From: Nostocoides sp.
GTDB lineage: Bacteria > Actinomycetota > Actinomycetes > Actinomycetales > Dermatophilaceae
Direction: 5' to 3'
NCBI GenBank assembly: GCA_016702415.1
Contig: JADJEA010000001.1
Location: 1,221,001-1,285,000 of the forward strand
DNA length: 64,000 nt
Shown in pieces: positions 53,187 through 62,575 of the stretch; the first letter of the stretch is position 1, and the number at the start of each line of letters is the position of its first letter. Below the pieces are notes generated by a model. That model did no database searches. It was not told the DNA's origin and worked only from the letters and a program-made list of their open reading frames with translations. The position numbers and the translations under genes were made by a program.

Positions 53187-54114
53187 CCAGACCGGAGTGA
53201 TCGTCGCCGAGGGCACGACGGGACCGGAGGCGGCCGAGACCGTCGGCCAGGCCCAGTCCCTGACCCAGGAGGCGTGGCGCGAACTGCGCCGCAACCCGCT
53301 GTTCGTGATCTCGTTGATCCTCATCACGGTGTTCATCGTCATGGCGATCTTCCCGAGCCTCTTCACGAACGCCGACCCCAACAAGGCGATCCTCAAGCTG
53401 AGCAACTCGGCCCCGAGCAAGGACGCGTGGTTCGGTCGTGATCTCCAGGGCTATGACGTTCTCGCCCGGACCGTCTACGGTGCCCGCGCGTCCATCATCG
53501 TCGGCATCATGACCACCCTCGTCACGGGATTCCTCGGCGTCCTGATCGGCACGATCGCCGCCTATTACGGTGGGATCCTCGACACGCTCGTGATGCGCCT
53601 GACGGACATCTTCTTCGCGATCCCGTTCCTGTTGGGCGGCATCCTCTTCATGTCCACCTTCCCGAACGACGTCAACTCGAGCTACTGGTCGGTGGTGGGC
53701 AAAGTGGTCCTCGCCCTGTCGATCCTTGGGTGGCCGAGCATCGCCCGGCTCATGCGTGGAGCGGTGCTCCAGGTCAAACCGAACGACTACGTCCAGGCCG
53801 CGCGGGCCCTCGGGGCCAGTCCGTGGCGGATCATCCGCAGCCACATCCTCCCCAATGCGATGGCGCCGGTCATGGTCGTCTCGATGATCAACCTCGGCGC
53901 CTATATCGCCGCCGAGGCGTCGCTGAGCTTCCTCGGCATCGGCCTGGTCCCGCCGGCGATCAGCTGGGGCGTCGCGATCTCCGACTCGCTCAACCTCATC
54001 CGGACCGCGCCCTGGATCCTCATCTTCCCGAGTATCTTCCTCTCGCTCGCCGTCCTCGCGTTCATCATGCTCGGTGACGCGGTCCGCGATGCGTTCGACC
54101 CGAAAGGCCGGTGA
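53179..54114 (+). CDS. peptide ABC transporter permease (OppC/DppC type)
   Basis: This 311-residue partner permease has an N-terminal cytoplasmic tail to about residue 45, then a helix LFVISLILITVFIVMAIF. The OppC extracellular segment contains FGRDLQGYDVLARTVYGARASI, and the EAA loop is AARALGASPWRIIRSHILPN. ATG 53179 is used, overlapping oppB. The ATPase gene follows within 3 bases. Confidence 0.95.
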   Translation: MTDQTGVIVAEGTTGPEAAETVGQAQSLTQEAWRELRRNPLFVISLILITVFIVMAIFPSLFTNADPNKAILKLSNSAPSKDAWFGRDLQGYDVLARTVYGARASIIVGIMTTLVTGFLGVLIGTIAAYYGGILDTLVMRLTDIFFAIPFLLGGILFMSTFPNDVNSSYWSVVGKVVLALSILGWPSIARLMRGAVLQVKPNDYVQAARALGASPWRIIRSHILPNAMAPVMVVSMINLGAYIAAEASLSFLGIGLVPPAISWGVAISDSLNLIRTAPWILIFPSIFLSLAVLAFIMLGDAVRDAFDPKGR

Positions 54115-54116
54115 CC

Positions 54117-55148
54117 ATGAGCGCGGCAGCGGTCAAGACGGGATCGATGTCCCCGTACCACGCGCAGGACGGTCTCCTCCTCGAGGTCGAGAACCTCCAT
54201 GTCGAGTTCCACACCCGATACGGCGTGGCCAAGGCGATCAATGGCGTCGACTTCTCCCTGCGCCAGGGGGAGTGTCTGGCGATCCTCGGCGAGTCGGGGT
54301 CGGGCAAGTCGGTGACGGCCCAGGCCGTCATGGGCATCCTCGACATGCCTCCCGCCAGCATCCCCGCCGGTAGCGTGAAGTACTGCGGCCACGACCTGCT
54401 GACCATGCCCGAGGACCGGCGGCGCAAGACCCGAGGGCCGGAGATCTCGATGATCTTCCAGGACGCCCTCAGCGCCCTCAACCCGACCTTCCCGGTGGGC
54501 TGGCAGATCGCCGAGATGTTCCGCGAGCACCGCGGGATGAACAAGTCCGACGCCTATGCCCAGGCGATCAAGCTCATGGAGCGCGTCTCGATCCCGGCCG
54601 CCAAGGAACGGGTCAAGGCCTATCCCCACCAGTTCTCCGGCGGGATGCGCCAGCGGATCATGATCGCGATGGCGATCGCCCTCGACCCGGCGATCCTCAT
54701 CGCCGACGAGCCCACCACGGCTCTCGACGTCACGGTTCAGGCCCAGATCATGTCGCTGCTGCAGGATCTCCAGCACGAGCGCCAGATGGGGTTGATCCTC
54801 ATCACCCATGACCTCGGCGTCGTGGCCGACGTCGCCGACCGGATTGCCGTTATGTATGCGGGCCGGATCGTGGAGCAGGCGGACGTCCGGGATATCTACG
54901 CCCGGCCGGCCCATCCCTACACCAAGGGCCTGCTGGAGTCGATCCCGCGTCTGGATCTGAAGGGCCAGGAACTCGCCGCCATCGGTGGCCTCCCGCCGAA
55001 CCTCATGAAGATCCCGCCGGGTTGTGCGTTCAACCCGCGTTGCACCATGGCGCAGGACGTATGCCGCGTCGACCTCCCCCCGCTCGTCGAGGTCGCTCCC
55101 AACCGCAAGTCGGCGTGCCACTTCTCCAAGGAGGTGCTCGGTGCCTGA
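54117..55148 (+). CDS. peptide ABC transporter ATPase (OppD/DppD type)
   Basis: This 343-residue ATPase has Walker A GESGSGKSVTAQA, Q-loop IFQDALSALNP, signature FSGGMRQR, Walker B AILIADEPTTALD and H-loop LITHDLGVVA. The C-terminal oligopeptide domain has the cysteine cluster CAFNPRC, VCR and SACHF, an Fe-S or zinc site in this subfamily. GTG 54111, overlapping the oppC stop, is an alternative start. Confidence 0.96.
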   Translation: MSAAAVKTGSMSPYHAQDGLLLEVENLHVEFHTRYGVAKAINGVDFSLRQGECLAILGESGSGKSVTAQAVMGILDMPPASIPAGSVKYCGHDLLTMPEDRRRKTRGPEISMIFQDALSALNPTFPVGWQIAEMFREHRGMNKSDAYAQAIKLMERVSIPAAKERVKAYPHQFSGGMRQRIMIAMAIALDPAILIADEPTTALDVTVQAQIMSLLQDLQHERQMGLILITHDLGVVADVADRIAVMYAGRIVEQADVRDIYARPAHPYTKGLLESIPRLDLKGQELAAIGGLPPNLMKIPPGCAFNPRCTMAQDVCRVDLPPLVEVAPNRKSACHFSKEVLGA

Positions 55149-56379
55149 GGTCATTCTCAAGGCCACGGACCTGGTCAAGCATTACCCGATCAAGGGCGGC
55201 ATCCTGCGGCGCACGGTCGGTCATGTCAAGGCGGTCGACGGGGTCAGCTTCGAACTCCTCAAGGGCGAGACCCTGGGCGTGGTCGGTGAGTCCGGTTGTG
55301 GCAAGTCGACCCTCGGGCGGCTCCTGATGCGGCTCGAGGAGCCCACATCGGGCTCGGTGGAGTTCGAGGGCCGCGACATGCACAAGCAGTCGTCCTCCGA
55401 CATGCGCCGGATGCGCCGCGACATCCAGATCGTCTTCCAGGACCCTTACACCTCCCTCAACCCGCGCAAGACGGTCGGCGACATCATCGGCGAGCCGTTC
55501 GAGATCCACCCCGACGCGGTGCCCAAGGGCGGGCGACGCCGCGCCGTCCAGGAACTCCTGGAGAAGGTCGGGCTCAACCCTGAGCACATCAACCGCTTCC
55601 CCCACCAGTTCTCCGGTGGCCAGCGCCAGCGCATCGGGATCGCCCGAGGCATCGCCCTCAACCCCAAGGTCCTCATCTGTGACGAGCCGGTCTCGGCGCT
55701 GGACGTCTCCGTCCAGGCGCAGGTCGTCAACCTCATGGAGAAGCTCCAGAACGAGCTCGGTCTCTCCTACGTCTTCATCGCGCACGACCTGTCCGTGGTG
55801 CGGCATATCTCCGACCGGGTCGCGGTGATGTATCTCGGCAAGATCGCCGAACTCGGCGAGGAGGACGAGGTCTACGACCGGCCCACACACCCGTACACGC
55901 AGGCGCTGCTCTCGGCCGTGCCGGTGCCGGACCCGACGCTGCGCGGCAAGCGCGAGCAGATCGTCCTCACCGGCGATGTCCCGTCGCCGGCGAATCCGCC
56001 GGCGGGGTGTCGCTTCCATACCCGCTGTTGGCGGGCTCAGGATCTCTGCAAGACCGAGGTGCCGCCGCTGGAGCCCCGCCCGGATGGGGTCGGCGCGCAC
56101 CTCTCGGCGTGCCACTTCGCGGAGGTCCGCGCGATCATCGAAACCGCCAGGGCCGACAACTCCGGGCTGATCTTCGACAAGGGCATCAGCGACCCCGCCG
56201 CCCCCAGTGACTCCGTGGATTCCGGCGCACCCGTGGGCGCGGGAGCCGAGCGGACGTCATTGGCCACGGCGGATATCGCCGATGCCGGAGTGGACGCCCT
56301 GCGCGCCGGGCCGATCGACCACCAGGTCGCCGACCAGGCGCAGACCGTGATCCGCGAAAGCGACACCCCGAGGGCCTGA
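55141..56379 (+). CDS. peptide ABC transporter ATPase (OppF/DppF type)
   Basis: This 412-residue second ATPase has Walker A GESGCGKSTLGR, Q-loop VFQDPYTSLNP, signature FSGGQRQR, Walker B VLICDEPVSALD and H-loop FIAHDLSVV. The C-terminal cysteines are CRFHTRC, LCKT and SACHF. A family-atypical Asp/Ala-rich tail of about 65 residues follows (from GLIFDKGISDPAA). GTG 55141 overlaps the oppD stop. It is the last gene of the operon. Confidence 0.95.
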   Translation: MPEVILKATDLVKHYPIKGGILRRTVGHVKAVDGVSFELLKGETLGVVGESGCGKSTLGRLLMRLEEPTSGSVEFEGRDMHKQSSSDMRRMRRDIQIVFQDPYTSLNPRKTVGDIIGEPFEIHPDAVPKGGRRRAVQELLEKVGLNPEHINRFPHQFSGGQRQRIGIARGIALNPKVLICDEPVSALDVSVQAQVVNLMEKLQNELGLSYVFIAHDLSVVRHISDRVAVMYLGKIAELGEEDEVYDRPTHPYTQALLSAVPVPDPTLRGKREQIVLTGDVPSPANPPAGCRFHTRCWRAQDLCKTEVPPLEPRPDGVGAHLSACHFAEVRAIIETARADNSGLIFDKGISDPAAPSDSVDSGAPVGAGAERTSLATADIADAGVDALRAGPIDHQVADQAQTVIRESDTPRA

Positions 56380-56380
56380 T

Positions 56381-56414
56381 CAGTCGGTGCGGTCCTGACC
56401 AGTCGGTGCGGTCC
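56381..56414. repeat. 15-base direct repeat between oppF and rsgA
   Basis: CAGTCGGTGCGGTCC occurs at 56381-56395 and 56400-56414 (19-base period), with a third partial copy following. It fills the 38-base gap between two convergent genes. Confidence 0.8.
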
Positions 56415-56417
56415 GGA

Positions 56418-57452
56418 TCAGTCGATGGCACCCGACTCCGCGCCCGTGCGCGCGCGGAGGAGGCGCCGGAGACTGTCCAGCCGTGCCGGGCCGGCGGGGC
56501 CGGCATACCCCCCGTGCACGAAGGCGTCCAGCCCGCAGTCCACCTCGTCGTGCGTGCAGCCGCGGGGGCAGTCGTCGGTGCCGGGCTCCAGGTCGGGGAA
56601 GTGCCCGACGATCCGCGCGGGCTCGACGTGGGCGAGCCCGAACGACCGGATCCCCGGGGTGTCCACGACCCATCCGCCGACGGCGAGTTCGAGGGCCACC
56701 GCGGACGTGGATGTATGCCGCCCCCTCCCCGTCACGGCGTTGACGTGACCGATCGCGCGCCCTGCCTCGGGGACGAGGGCGTTGACGAGCGTCGACTTGC
56801 CGACGCCCGAATGCCCGACCAGGACGCTCATCCGGCCACGGAGCCGGTCTCGCACCGCCTCCAGGCCGGTGAACGCGCCATCGTCCCCGAGACTCGTGGT
56901 AACCAGGCAGGTGAGGTCGAGCGCGGCATACGCCTCGAGGAAGGCTTCGGGGGCGGCGAGATCGGTCTTGGTCAGCACGAGCAGCGGCTCCAGTCCGGCG
57001 TCGTATGCCGCGACCAGGCACCGGTCGATCAGCCGCGGCCGCGGCTCGGGATTGGCCAGCGCGGTGACGACGACGAGTTGGTCGGCATTGGCGACGATGA
57101 CCCGCTCGACCGGGTCGGTGTCGTCGGCTGTGCGGCGCAGGGTCGAGGTCCGCTCCTCGATCCGGACGATCCGGGCGAGGGCGTCGGCCCCACCGCCGGT
57201 CTCGCCGACCAGGGCCACGCGATCGCCGACGACGACACCCTTGCGGGCCAGTTCGCGGGCCTTCATCGCCAGGACGACCCGCTCGGTGTCGCCGCTACCA
57301 ACAAGGGTGGTGTAGCGCCCCCGGTCGACCCCGACCACCATCGCGATCACCGCGTCCGCATGGCGCGGCCGGTCCTTGGTCCGGGGCCGGGAGCCGCGCG
57401 GGTTGGGTCGGATGCGGACGTCGTCCTCGTCGTAGGAGCGCCGGGCGCTCAC
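56418..57452 (-). CDS. rsgA: ribosome small-subunit-dependent GTPase A
   Basis: This 344-residue circularly permuted GTPase has G4 LTKTDLA before G1 GHSGVGKSTLVNAL and G3 DTPGIRSFGL. An N-terminal OB-like part and a C-terminal zinc-binding CPRGCTHDEVDC follow the RsgA layout. It acts in late 30S maturation. GTG 57452 overlaps the aroA stop (GTGA), so it is coupled to aroA, a common arrangement in actinobacteria. Confidence 0.95.
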   Translation of the reverse strand: MSARRSYDEDDVRIRPNPRGSRPRTKDRPRHADAVIAMVVGVDRGRYTTLVGSGDTERVVLAMKARELARKGVVVGDRVALVGETGGGADALARIVRIEERTSTLRRTADDTDPVERVIVANADQLVVVTALANPEPRPRLIDRCLVAAYDAGLEPLLVLTKTDLAAPEAFLEAYAALDLTCLVTTSLGDDGAFTGLEAVRDRLRGRMSVLVGHSGVGKSTLVNALVPEAGRAIGHVNAVTGRGRHTSTSAVALELAVGGWVVDTPGIRSFGLAHVEPARIVGHFPDLEPGTDDCPRGCTHDEVDCGLDAFVHGGYAGPAGPARLDSLRRLLRARTGAESGAID

Positions 57453-58744
57453 TTCTTGCCGCCGGACTGGGCGAGCATCGCCGTCCACATCCGGGGAAAC
57501 TCCGGCAGCGTCTTGGCGACCGTGCCCGGGTTCTCGATCTCCACGCCCTTGACGACCAGGCCGAGCACGGCGGCCGCCATGACCATGCGGTGATCGTCAT
57601 ATGTGCGGAAAAGCCCTCCGTGCAGGCGCCGGGGCCGGATACGTAGCCCGTCGTCGGTCTCGGTGACATCCCCGCCGAGGACGGAGAGTTCGCGGGCCAA
57701 GGCCGCCAGCCGGTCGGTCTCGTGACCACGGATGTGTGCCACTCCCCGGATCACACTCGGGCCCTCGGCCAGAGCGCACAGCGCAGCGACGACGGGGGTC
57801 AGTTCGCTCGACTCCCCGAGATCGATGTCGAGTCCCGAGATCGGTCCGGTCGCGGTGACCGTCAGACCCGCGCGGTCGAGATGGACATCGGCGCCCATGA
57901 TGTCGAGGATGTCGCGGATGGCGTCGCCGCCCTGGGTTGTCCATTGCGGCCACCCGGGCACGTGGACCCGGCCGCCGGTGACGACCGCCGCCGCGAGGAA
58001 TTGCGCGGCATTGGACAGGTCGGGCTCGATCTGGACATCCAGCGCGGCGACCTCGCCCGGCTCGACCCGCCAGGTGTGGGCGTCGGAGTCGTCCACGACG
58101 ACGCCGGCGTCGCGGAGGGTCTCGACCGTCATCTCGATATGCGGCAGGCTCGGGAGGGACTTGCCGTCGTGGTGGACGGTCACCCCGTCGTCGAACCGGG
58201 CACCGGCCAAGAGCAAACCCGAAACGAATTGGGAGGAAGCGCTCGCGTCGATCGTCACCTCGCCACCCGGGACGCGGCCGCGCCCGGTGACGGTGAAGGG
58301 CAAGGCGGTCGCGTCGCCCGGCACCTCGACCCCGAGCGCGCGCATCGCGTCGAGGATGGGCGCCATCGGCCGGATTCGGGCAGCTGGGTCGCCGTCGAAG
58401 CGCACCGGACCCTTGGCCAGGCCGGCAACCGGAGGCACGAAGCGCATGACGTTCCCGGAGAGTCCGCAATCGACTGCGCACTCACCGCGAAGCTTCTTCG
58501 GCTTGACCAACCAGTCCCGGCTGCCGATGTCCTCGATCCGGCAGCCCATCGCCCGGAGCGCCTCCGCCATGAGGAGGGTGTCGCGGGAGCGCAGTGGGCG
58601 GCGCAGGCGGGAGGGTTCCTCGGCGAGCGCGGCGAGGACGAGGAAGCGGTTGGTCAGGGACTTGCTGCCGGGCAGGGCGATCTTGGCGTCGATCGGCCCG
58701 CGGGCCCGCGGCGCCGGCCAGGGATCGGGTTCAGCGGAGGGCAT
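57449..58744 (-). CDS. aroA: 3-phosphoshikimate 1-carboxyvinyltransferase (EPSP synthase)
   Basis: The product has 431 residues. Shikimate pathway enzyme: shikimate-3-phosphate + PEP to EPSP. Motifs are LPGSKSLTNRFLVLAAL (phosphate and substrate site), CGLSGNVMRFVPPVAGL, ASASSQFVSGLLLAG, ELTPVVAALCALAEG and the C-terminal DDHRMVMAAAVLGL. ATG 58744 overlaps the doxX-type gene by 14 bases. Likely order of transcription: doxX-like, aroA, rsgA. Confidence 0.97.
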   Translation of the reverse strand: MPSAEPDPWPAPRARGPIDAKIALPGSKSLTNRFLVLAALAEEPSRLRRPLRSRDTLLMAEALRAMGCRIEDIGSRDWLVKPKKLRGECAVDCGLSGNVMRFVPPVAGLAKGPVRFDGDPAARIRPMAPILDAMRALGVEVPGDATALPFTVTGRGRVPGGEVTIDASASSQFVSGLLLAGARFDDGVTVHHDGKSLPSLPHIEMTVETLRDAGVVVDDSDAHTWRVEPGEVAALDVQIEPDLSNAAQFLAAAVVTGGRVHVPGWPQWTTQGGDAIRDILDIMGADVHLDRAGLTVTATGPISGLDIDLGESSELTPVVAALCALAEGPSVIRGVAHIRGHETDRLAALARELSVLGGDVTETDDGLRIRPRRLHGGLFRTYDDHRMVMAAAVLGLVVKGVEIENPGTVAKTLPEFPRMWTAMLAQSGGKK

Positions 58745-59273
58745 CGGCGGCGTGCGCGAGCTTGAGTTGCGCCTCGCGTTTGGCGGTCTTCGCGGCATAC
58801 CGCGTGTCTTTGCGGGCAGAGGCTGCCGTGCGGCGGGTGCTGTCGCCGAGCATCCGTGCGCGGTAGGCCAAGCCGGGCTTGCCTTCGGTGTCCACCGCGG
58901 CGAGGAGGAGGCCACCGAGAAGGCCGAGGTTCTTGAGGAACTGCGTCCGGCTGTGCGCCCGCGCGGCGGGGTCGCTCTCCTGCCAGAAGGCGTGCTCGGC
59001 CAGGGTCGTGGGGACCAGTGCCGTGGCCAGGGCCATCGCACCGATCCGTGGCAGCCGGCCGAGGGCGAGCATGCTGCCGCCGGTGACCATGGCGGCACCA
59101 TTGGCCCGCACCAGGAGCTCGGGGTCCTCGGGTAGGCCGAGCGGTCCAGCCAGGGTGGCGACGAGCGGCTTCGCCTGGGCCGCGCGGGGTCCTGGGTGGC
59201 GCAGGGCGTCCAGTCCGGACAGGACGAAAACGGACGCGAGCAGAGGGCGGGCGACCTTGCGGACCACACTCAT
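58731..59273 (-). CDS. DoxX-family membrane protein
   Basis: This 180-residue protein has four membrane helices (e.g. VARPLLASVFVLSGLDAL, AMVTGGSMLALGRLP, FLKNLGLLGGLLLAAV). The C-terminal cytoplasmic tail is rich in Arg/Lys/Ala. It matches DoxX/SURF4-like proteins, whose role in actinobacteria is linked to redox stress but not well defined. It is first of the run into aroA and rsgA. The 72-base gap to the divergent HMCES gene must hold both promoters. Confidence 0.88.
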   Translation of the reverse strand: MSVVRKVARPLLASVFVLSGLDALRHPGPRAAQAKPLVATLAGPLGLPEDPELLVRANGAAMVTGGSMLALGRLPRIGAMALATALVPTTLAEHAFWQESDPAARAHSRTQFLKNLGLLGGLLLAAVDTEGKPGLAYRARMLGDSTRRTAASARKDTRYAAKTAKREAQLKLAHAADALR

Positions 59274-59345
59274 GGCGCTGACTCCTTCGGTGGGATCGGT
59301 GAAGTTCTACCGTAAACGCTCAAGGGGCCCGGTGGAGGAGGACCT

Positions 59346-60200
59346 ATGTGTGGACGGTATGCCGCGAGCGCCGATCTGGCCGAGATCGTCGAGGAGTTCG
59401 ACGTCGAGGAGGACCGCAGCGACGCCCCGGCCCGGTCGATCCTTGTCGCGCCCCAGGATCCTCCGGCCGGGCTGCCCGACTGGAATATGGCGCCGACGAA
59501 GCGGGCCCCGGTCGTGCTGACGCGGTCTGTCGCGCGCTCGGACGCCGCCATCGGGACCCCGGAGGCCGCGGAGAGCACCCGTCAATTGCGCCTGCTGACG
59601 TGGGGATTGGTCCCCTCGTGGGCCAAGGACCCCTCGGTCGGCGTCCGCATGATCAACGCCCGCGCCGAGACCATCCTCGCGAAACCGGCGTTCGCCCGTG
59701 CCTTGGGGGCCAGGAGGGCGCTGATCCCCGCGGCGGGGTGGTACGAGTGGCAGATCTCACCCACCGCGGTCGACGCCAAGGGCAAGCCACGCAAACAGCC
59801 GTTCTTCATCCATCGTGGCGACGGCGCCCCGGTGGCAATGGCGGGCATCTACGAGTTCTGGCGGGACCGGGCGGTGGCGGATCCCGACGACCCACTCGCC
59901 TGGGTGGTCTCCTTCGCCATCCTCACGACGTATGCCGACCCCGGCCTGAACCGGATCCACGACCGCCAACCGCTCGTCCTCGAGCGAGCGGACTGGGACC
60001 GTTGGCTCGACCCGACCCGCACCGATCCGGCCGGGGTCGCCGACCTCCTCGGGTATGCCGGTCCCGGGAGGTTCGCGGCATACCCCGTCGGGCGGGCGGT
60101 GAACTCCAGTCGCCACAACGGCCCCGGACTGGTGCACCCGGCTGCGCCGGAGGATCTTGTCGGAGTGGTCGATCCGATGACCGGAGAGGTGCTGGGGTAG
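59346..60200 (+). CDS. SOS response-associated peptidase / abasic-site crosslinker (HMCES/YedK)
   Basis: This 284-residue SRAP protein has catalytic Cys2 in MCGRYA, Asn in WNMAPTKRAPVV and RMINARAET, Glu in AGWYEWQ, and His in NRIHDRQPLVL. It forms a thiazolidine crosslink with abasic sites in single-stranded DNA to protect them. GGAGGAGGA at 59334-59342 supports the ATG. No LexA box was recognised upstream. Confidence 0.95.
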   Translation: MCGRYAASADLAEIVEEFDVEEDRSDAPARSILVAPQDPPAGLPDWNMAPTKRAPVVLTRSVARSDAAIGTPEAAESTRQLRLLTWGLVPSWAKDPSVGVRMINARAETILAKPAFARALGARRALIPAAGWYEWQISPTAVDAKGKPRKQPFFIHRGDGAPVAMAGIYEFWRDRAVADPDDPLAWVVSFAILTTYADPGLNRIHDRQPLVLERADWDRWLDPTRTDPAGVADLLGYAGPGRFAAYPVGRAVNSSRHNGPGLVHPAAPEDLVGVVDPMTGEVLG

Positions 60201-60224
60201 AGGTGCTTGGGGTAGGCCCCGACC

Positions 60225-61178
60225 TCACTCGCCCTCGAGCATCCCGCGAGCGATGGTGTCGTCAACGACGAGGGAGTTGACCAGGCCGTTCCGGACGCTC
60301 GCCCGGACAGCCTGCGTCTTGGCCTGGCCGCAGGCGACCCCGATCACCTCGGGTATGCCGCGCAACTGGTCGTCCTGGACCGTCACCAGACGCTCCCCGA
60401 GCAGAGTCTCCACGGGCCGACCGGCGATGTCGAAGAACACACCGGCCACCTCCCCGACGGCCCCGGCGGCGGTCACCGCGAGGCGCTCCTGCGGACTGCA
60501 CGCGGCATAGATGGTCGACGCGTCCGGTCCCCACGCTCCGATGCCGACAACAGCGAGGGTGACCCGATCGATATGCGCCATGGCATCGGCGACACTCGGC
60601 TGGCGCAGCAAGGCATCGGTCGACTCCGCATCGTCGAGCACCAACGGGGCATAGAACAGGTGGGCTTCGCCGCCGGCCAGGCGTGCCGCCCGGCGGACGA
60701 GGTCGACGGTGCTGGACTGGCCGGGCAACACCAGCGAGCCACTCATCTGGACGACCGGAATGCGGGGCAGCGTCGGAAGGGCGCTGACGACATCGGCGAC
60801 GGTGCGTGCCCAGGGGAGACCAAGGACATCGTCCTTTGTAACGATTTCGGCAAGGAGTTCCGCGGCAGCGGTGCCCACGTGCCGGCCGGCATCGGGGGTG
60901 CCGCTGGTCAGGACAACCACGCAATGGAGCAAGCCGAATGCCTCTTGGAGTGTCGTGGACAGCTCCACGTCGATCGGTCCGGGGGACGAAATCTCGATGC
61001 GTACCAACCCGATTTCGCGCGCGACGTCCAGGAGTCGGGCCACCTTGAAGCGGCTGATGCCCATGGCCGCGGCGATGTCCACCTTGGACTCGCCGGCCAC
61101 GTAGTAGCGCCGCGCCACGGCGGCAGCCATCACCAGTTCGGCAGGCCCCATCTCGGCTGTCACGACGCCCATGTCCAT
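60225..61178 (-). CDS. SorC/DeoR-type sugar-responsive transcriptional regulator
   Basis: This 317-residue regulator has an N-terminal HTH (RRYYVAGESKVDIAAAMGISRFKVARLLD) and a C-terminal sugar-phosphate-binding SorC domain (VVQMSGSLVLPG, VTLAVVGIGAWGPDASTI, VGEVAGVFFDIAGRPV, GVACGQAKTQAV). It is divergent from the ABC transporter it most likely controls. ATG 61178 or 61172 are possible starts. A perfect palindrome upstream at 61239-61252 is a candidate operator. Confidence 0.93.
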   Translation of the reverse strand: MDMGVVTAEMGPAELVMAAAVARRYYVAGESKVDIAAAMGISRFKVARLLDVAREIGLVRIEISSPGPIDVELSTTLQEAFGLLHCVVVLTSGTPDAGRHVGTAAAELLAEIVTKDDVLGLPWARTVADVVSALPTLPRIPVVQMSGSLVLPGQSSTVDLVRRAARLAGGEAHLFYAPLVLDDAESTDALLRQPSVADAMAHIDRVTLAVVGIGAWGPDASTIYAACSPQERLAVTAAGAVGEVAGVFFDIAGRPVETLLGERLVTVQDDQLRGIPEVIGVACGQAKTQAVRASVRNGLVNSLVVDDTIARGMLEGE

Positions 61179-61238
61179 TCCCTGTCTGACCGATTGACAA
61201 GAGATGCGGACCACACTTTACTCATATGTGCGCCATTT

Positions 61239-61252
61239 CGCTCAAATGAGCG
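61239..61252. promoter_or_regulatory. candidate SorC-type operator
   Basis: CGCTCAAATGAGCG is a perfect inverted repeat (CGCTCA/TGAGCG with AA centre), 48 bases before the binding-protein start. A related half-site CTCATATG occurs at 61221-61228, one helical turn and a half away. The 120-base gap is shared by two divergent promoters. Confidence 0.6.
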
Positions 61253-61299
61253 GTTCGGATCATCCCGCTGGGGGATGGTCGACTCAACGAGGAGGACGC

Positions 61300-62571
61300 A
61301 TGGCTTCGAAGAAGTGGCTTGTGCTCACCACCGTGACCGCACTCGGGGCATCCGCCCTCGCCGGTTGCTCGGGCGCAGGGGGCGGTGGTGGTGGCGGCAC
61401 CAGTGGCGCCGGCGGGGCGGTCAACGTCCTCATGGTCAACAACCCGCAGATGGTCGACCTCCAGAAGCTCACCGCCGACAACTTCACCAAGGCGACGGGC
61501 ATCAAGGTCAACTACACGGTCCTGCCCGAGAACGACGTCCGCGACAAGATCAGCCAGGAGTTCTCGGCCCAGGCAGGGCAGTACGACGTCGCCTCCCTGT
61601 CGAACTTCGAGATCCCGATCTACGCCAAGAACGGCTGGGTCGCCGACCTGACCGACAAGGCGAAGGGCGACAGCGCCTTCAACCAGGGCGACATCATGAA
61701 GTCGATGGCCGACTCCCTCTCCTACGAGGGCAAGGTGGACAAGCCCACCTGGGACCAGATCGCCGACTTCGCAGCGAAGCTCGACGACGGCACGACCAAG
61801 GGCATCTGCCTGCGCGGTATGCCGGGCTGGGGCCAGATCTTCGCCCCTCTCACCACCGTGGTCAACACCTTTGGCGGAACCTGGTTCAACGAGGACTGGA
61901 CCCCCGGAGTCAACGCACCGGAGTTCAAGGCGGCCGTCAACTTCTACGTCGACCTGGTCAAGGCTCACGGCGAGGCCGGAGCCCCCCAGGCCGGCTTCAC
62001 CGAGTGCCTCAACAACACCATGCAGGGCAAGACGGCCATGTGGTATGACGCGACCTCCGCCGCGGGGTCGCTCGAATCCGCGGACAGCCCCAACAAGGGC
62101 AAGTTCGGCTACGTCGCCGCCCCGGTGAACAAGACCGCGAGCTCGGGCTGGCTCTACACCTGGGCGTGGGCGATCCAGAAGGCGTCCAAGAACCAGGACA
62201 ACGCGTGGAAGTTCATCGCATGGGCGTCCTCGAAGGAATACGAGGAGCTCGTGGGCAAGCAACTCGGCTGGAGCCGCGTCCCCGCCGGTAAGCGTGCGTC
62301 CACCTACACCAACGCCGACTACCTCAAGGAAGCCGGTGCCTTCGCCGAGGCCACCAAGGCCGCCATCGAGGCCGCGGACCCGAACAATGCGGGCGTCCAG
62401 AAGCGCCCGGCCCCGGGCATCCAGTTCATCGACATCCCGGAGTTCCCCGACCTCGGGACCAAGGTCAGCCAGCTGGTCAGCAGCGCGATCGCCGGCCAGA
62501 TGACCGTCGACGCCGCCCTCGACCAGGGGCAGACCCTCGCCGAGGCCGTCGCCGCGAAGTACAAGAAGTAG
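61300..62571 (+). CDS. polyol/sugar ABC transporter substrate-binding lipoprotein
   Basis: This 423-residue family 1 solute-binding lipoprotein has lipobox ALAGC, a Gly-rich linker and the core VNVLMVNNPQMVDLQKLT. GICLRGMPGWGQIFAPLTTVVNTFGGTWF is split here as ICLRGMPGWGQ and FGGTWFNEDW, which places it near the sorbitol/mannitol-type binding proteins. After LSYEGK (about residue 146) it goes straight to PTWDQIADFAAKL. Relatives carry about 30 more residues here, with a YxxPFYxESS motif and MYRKDLFEKAG. AGGAGGA precedes the start. Divergent from the SorC gene. Confidence 0.9.
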   Translation: MASKKWLVLTTVTALGASALAGCSGAGGGGGGGTSGAGGAVNVLMVNNPQMVDLQKLTADNFTKATGIKVNYTVLPENDVRDKISQEFSAQAGQYDVASLSNFEIPIYAKNGWVADLTDKAKGDSAFNQGDIMKSMADSLSYEGKVDKPTWDQIADFAAKLDDGTTKGICLRGMPGWGQIFAPLTTVVNTFGGTWFNEDWTPGVNAPEFKAAVNFYVDLVKAHGEAGAPQAGFTECLNNTMQGKTAMWYDATSAAGSLESADSPNKGKFGYVAAPVNKTASSGWLYTWAWAIQKASKNQDNAWKFIAWASSKEYEELVGKQLGWSRVPAGKRASTYTNADYLKEAGAFAEATKAAIEAADPNNAGVQKRPAPGIQFIDIPEFPDLGTKVSQLVSSAIAGQMTVDAALDQGQTLAEAVAAKYKK

Positions 62572-62575
62572 CTCC

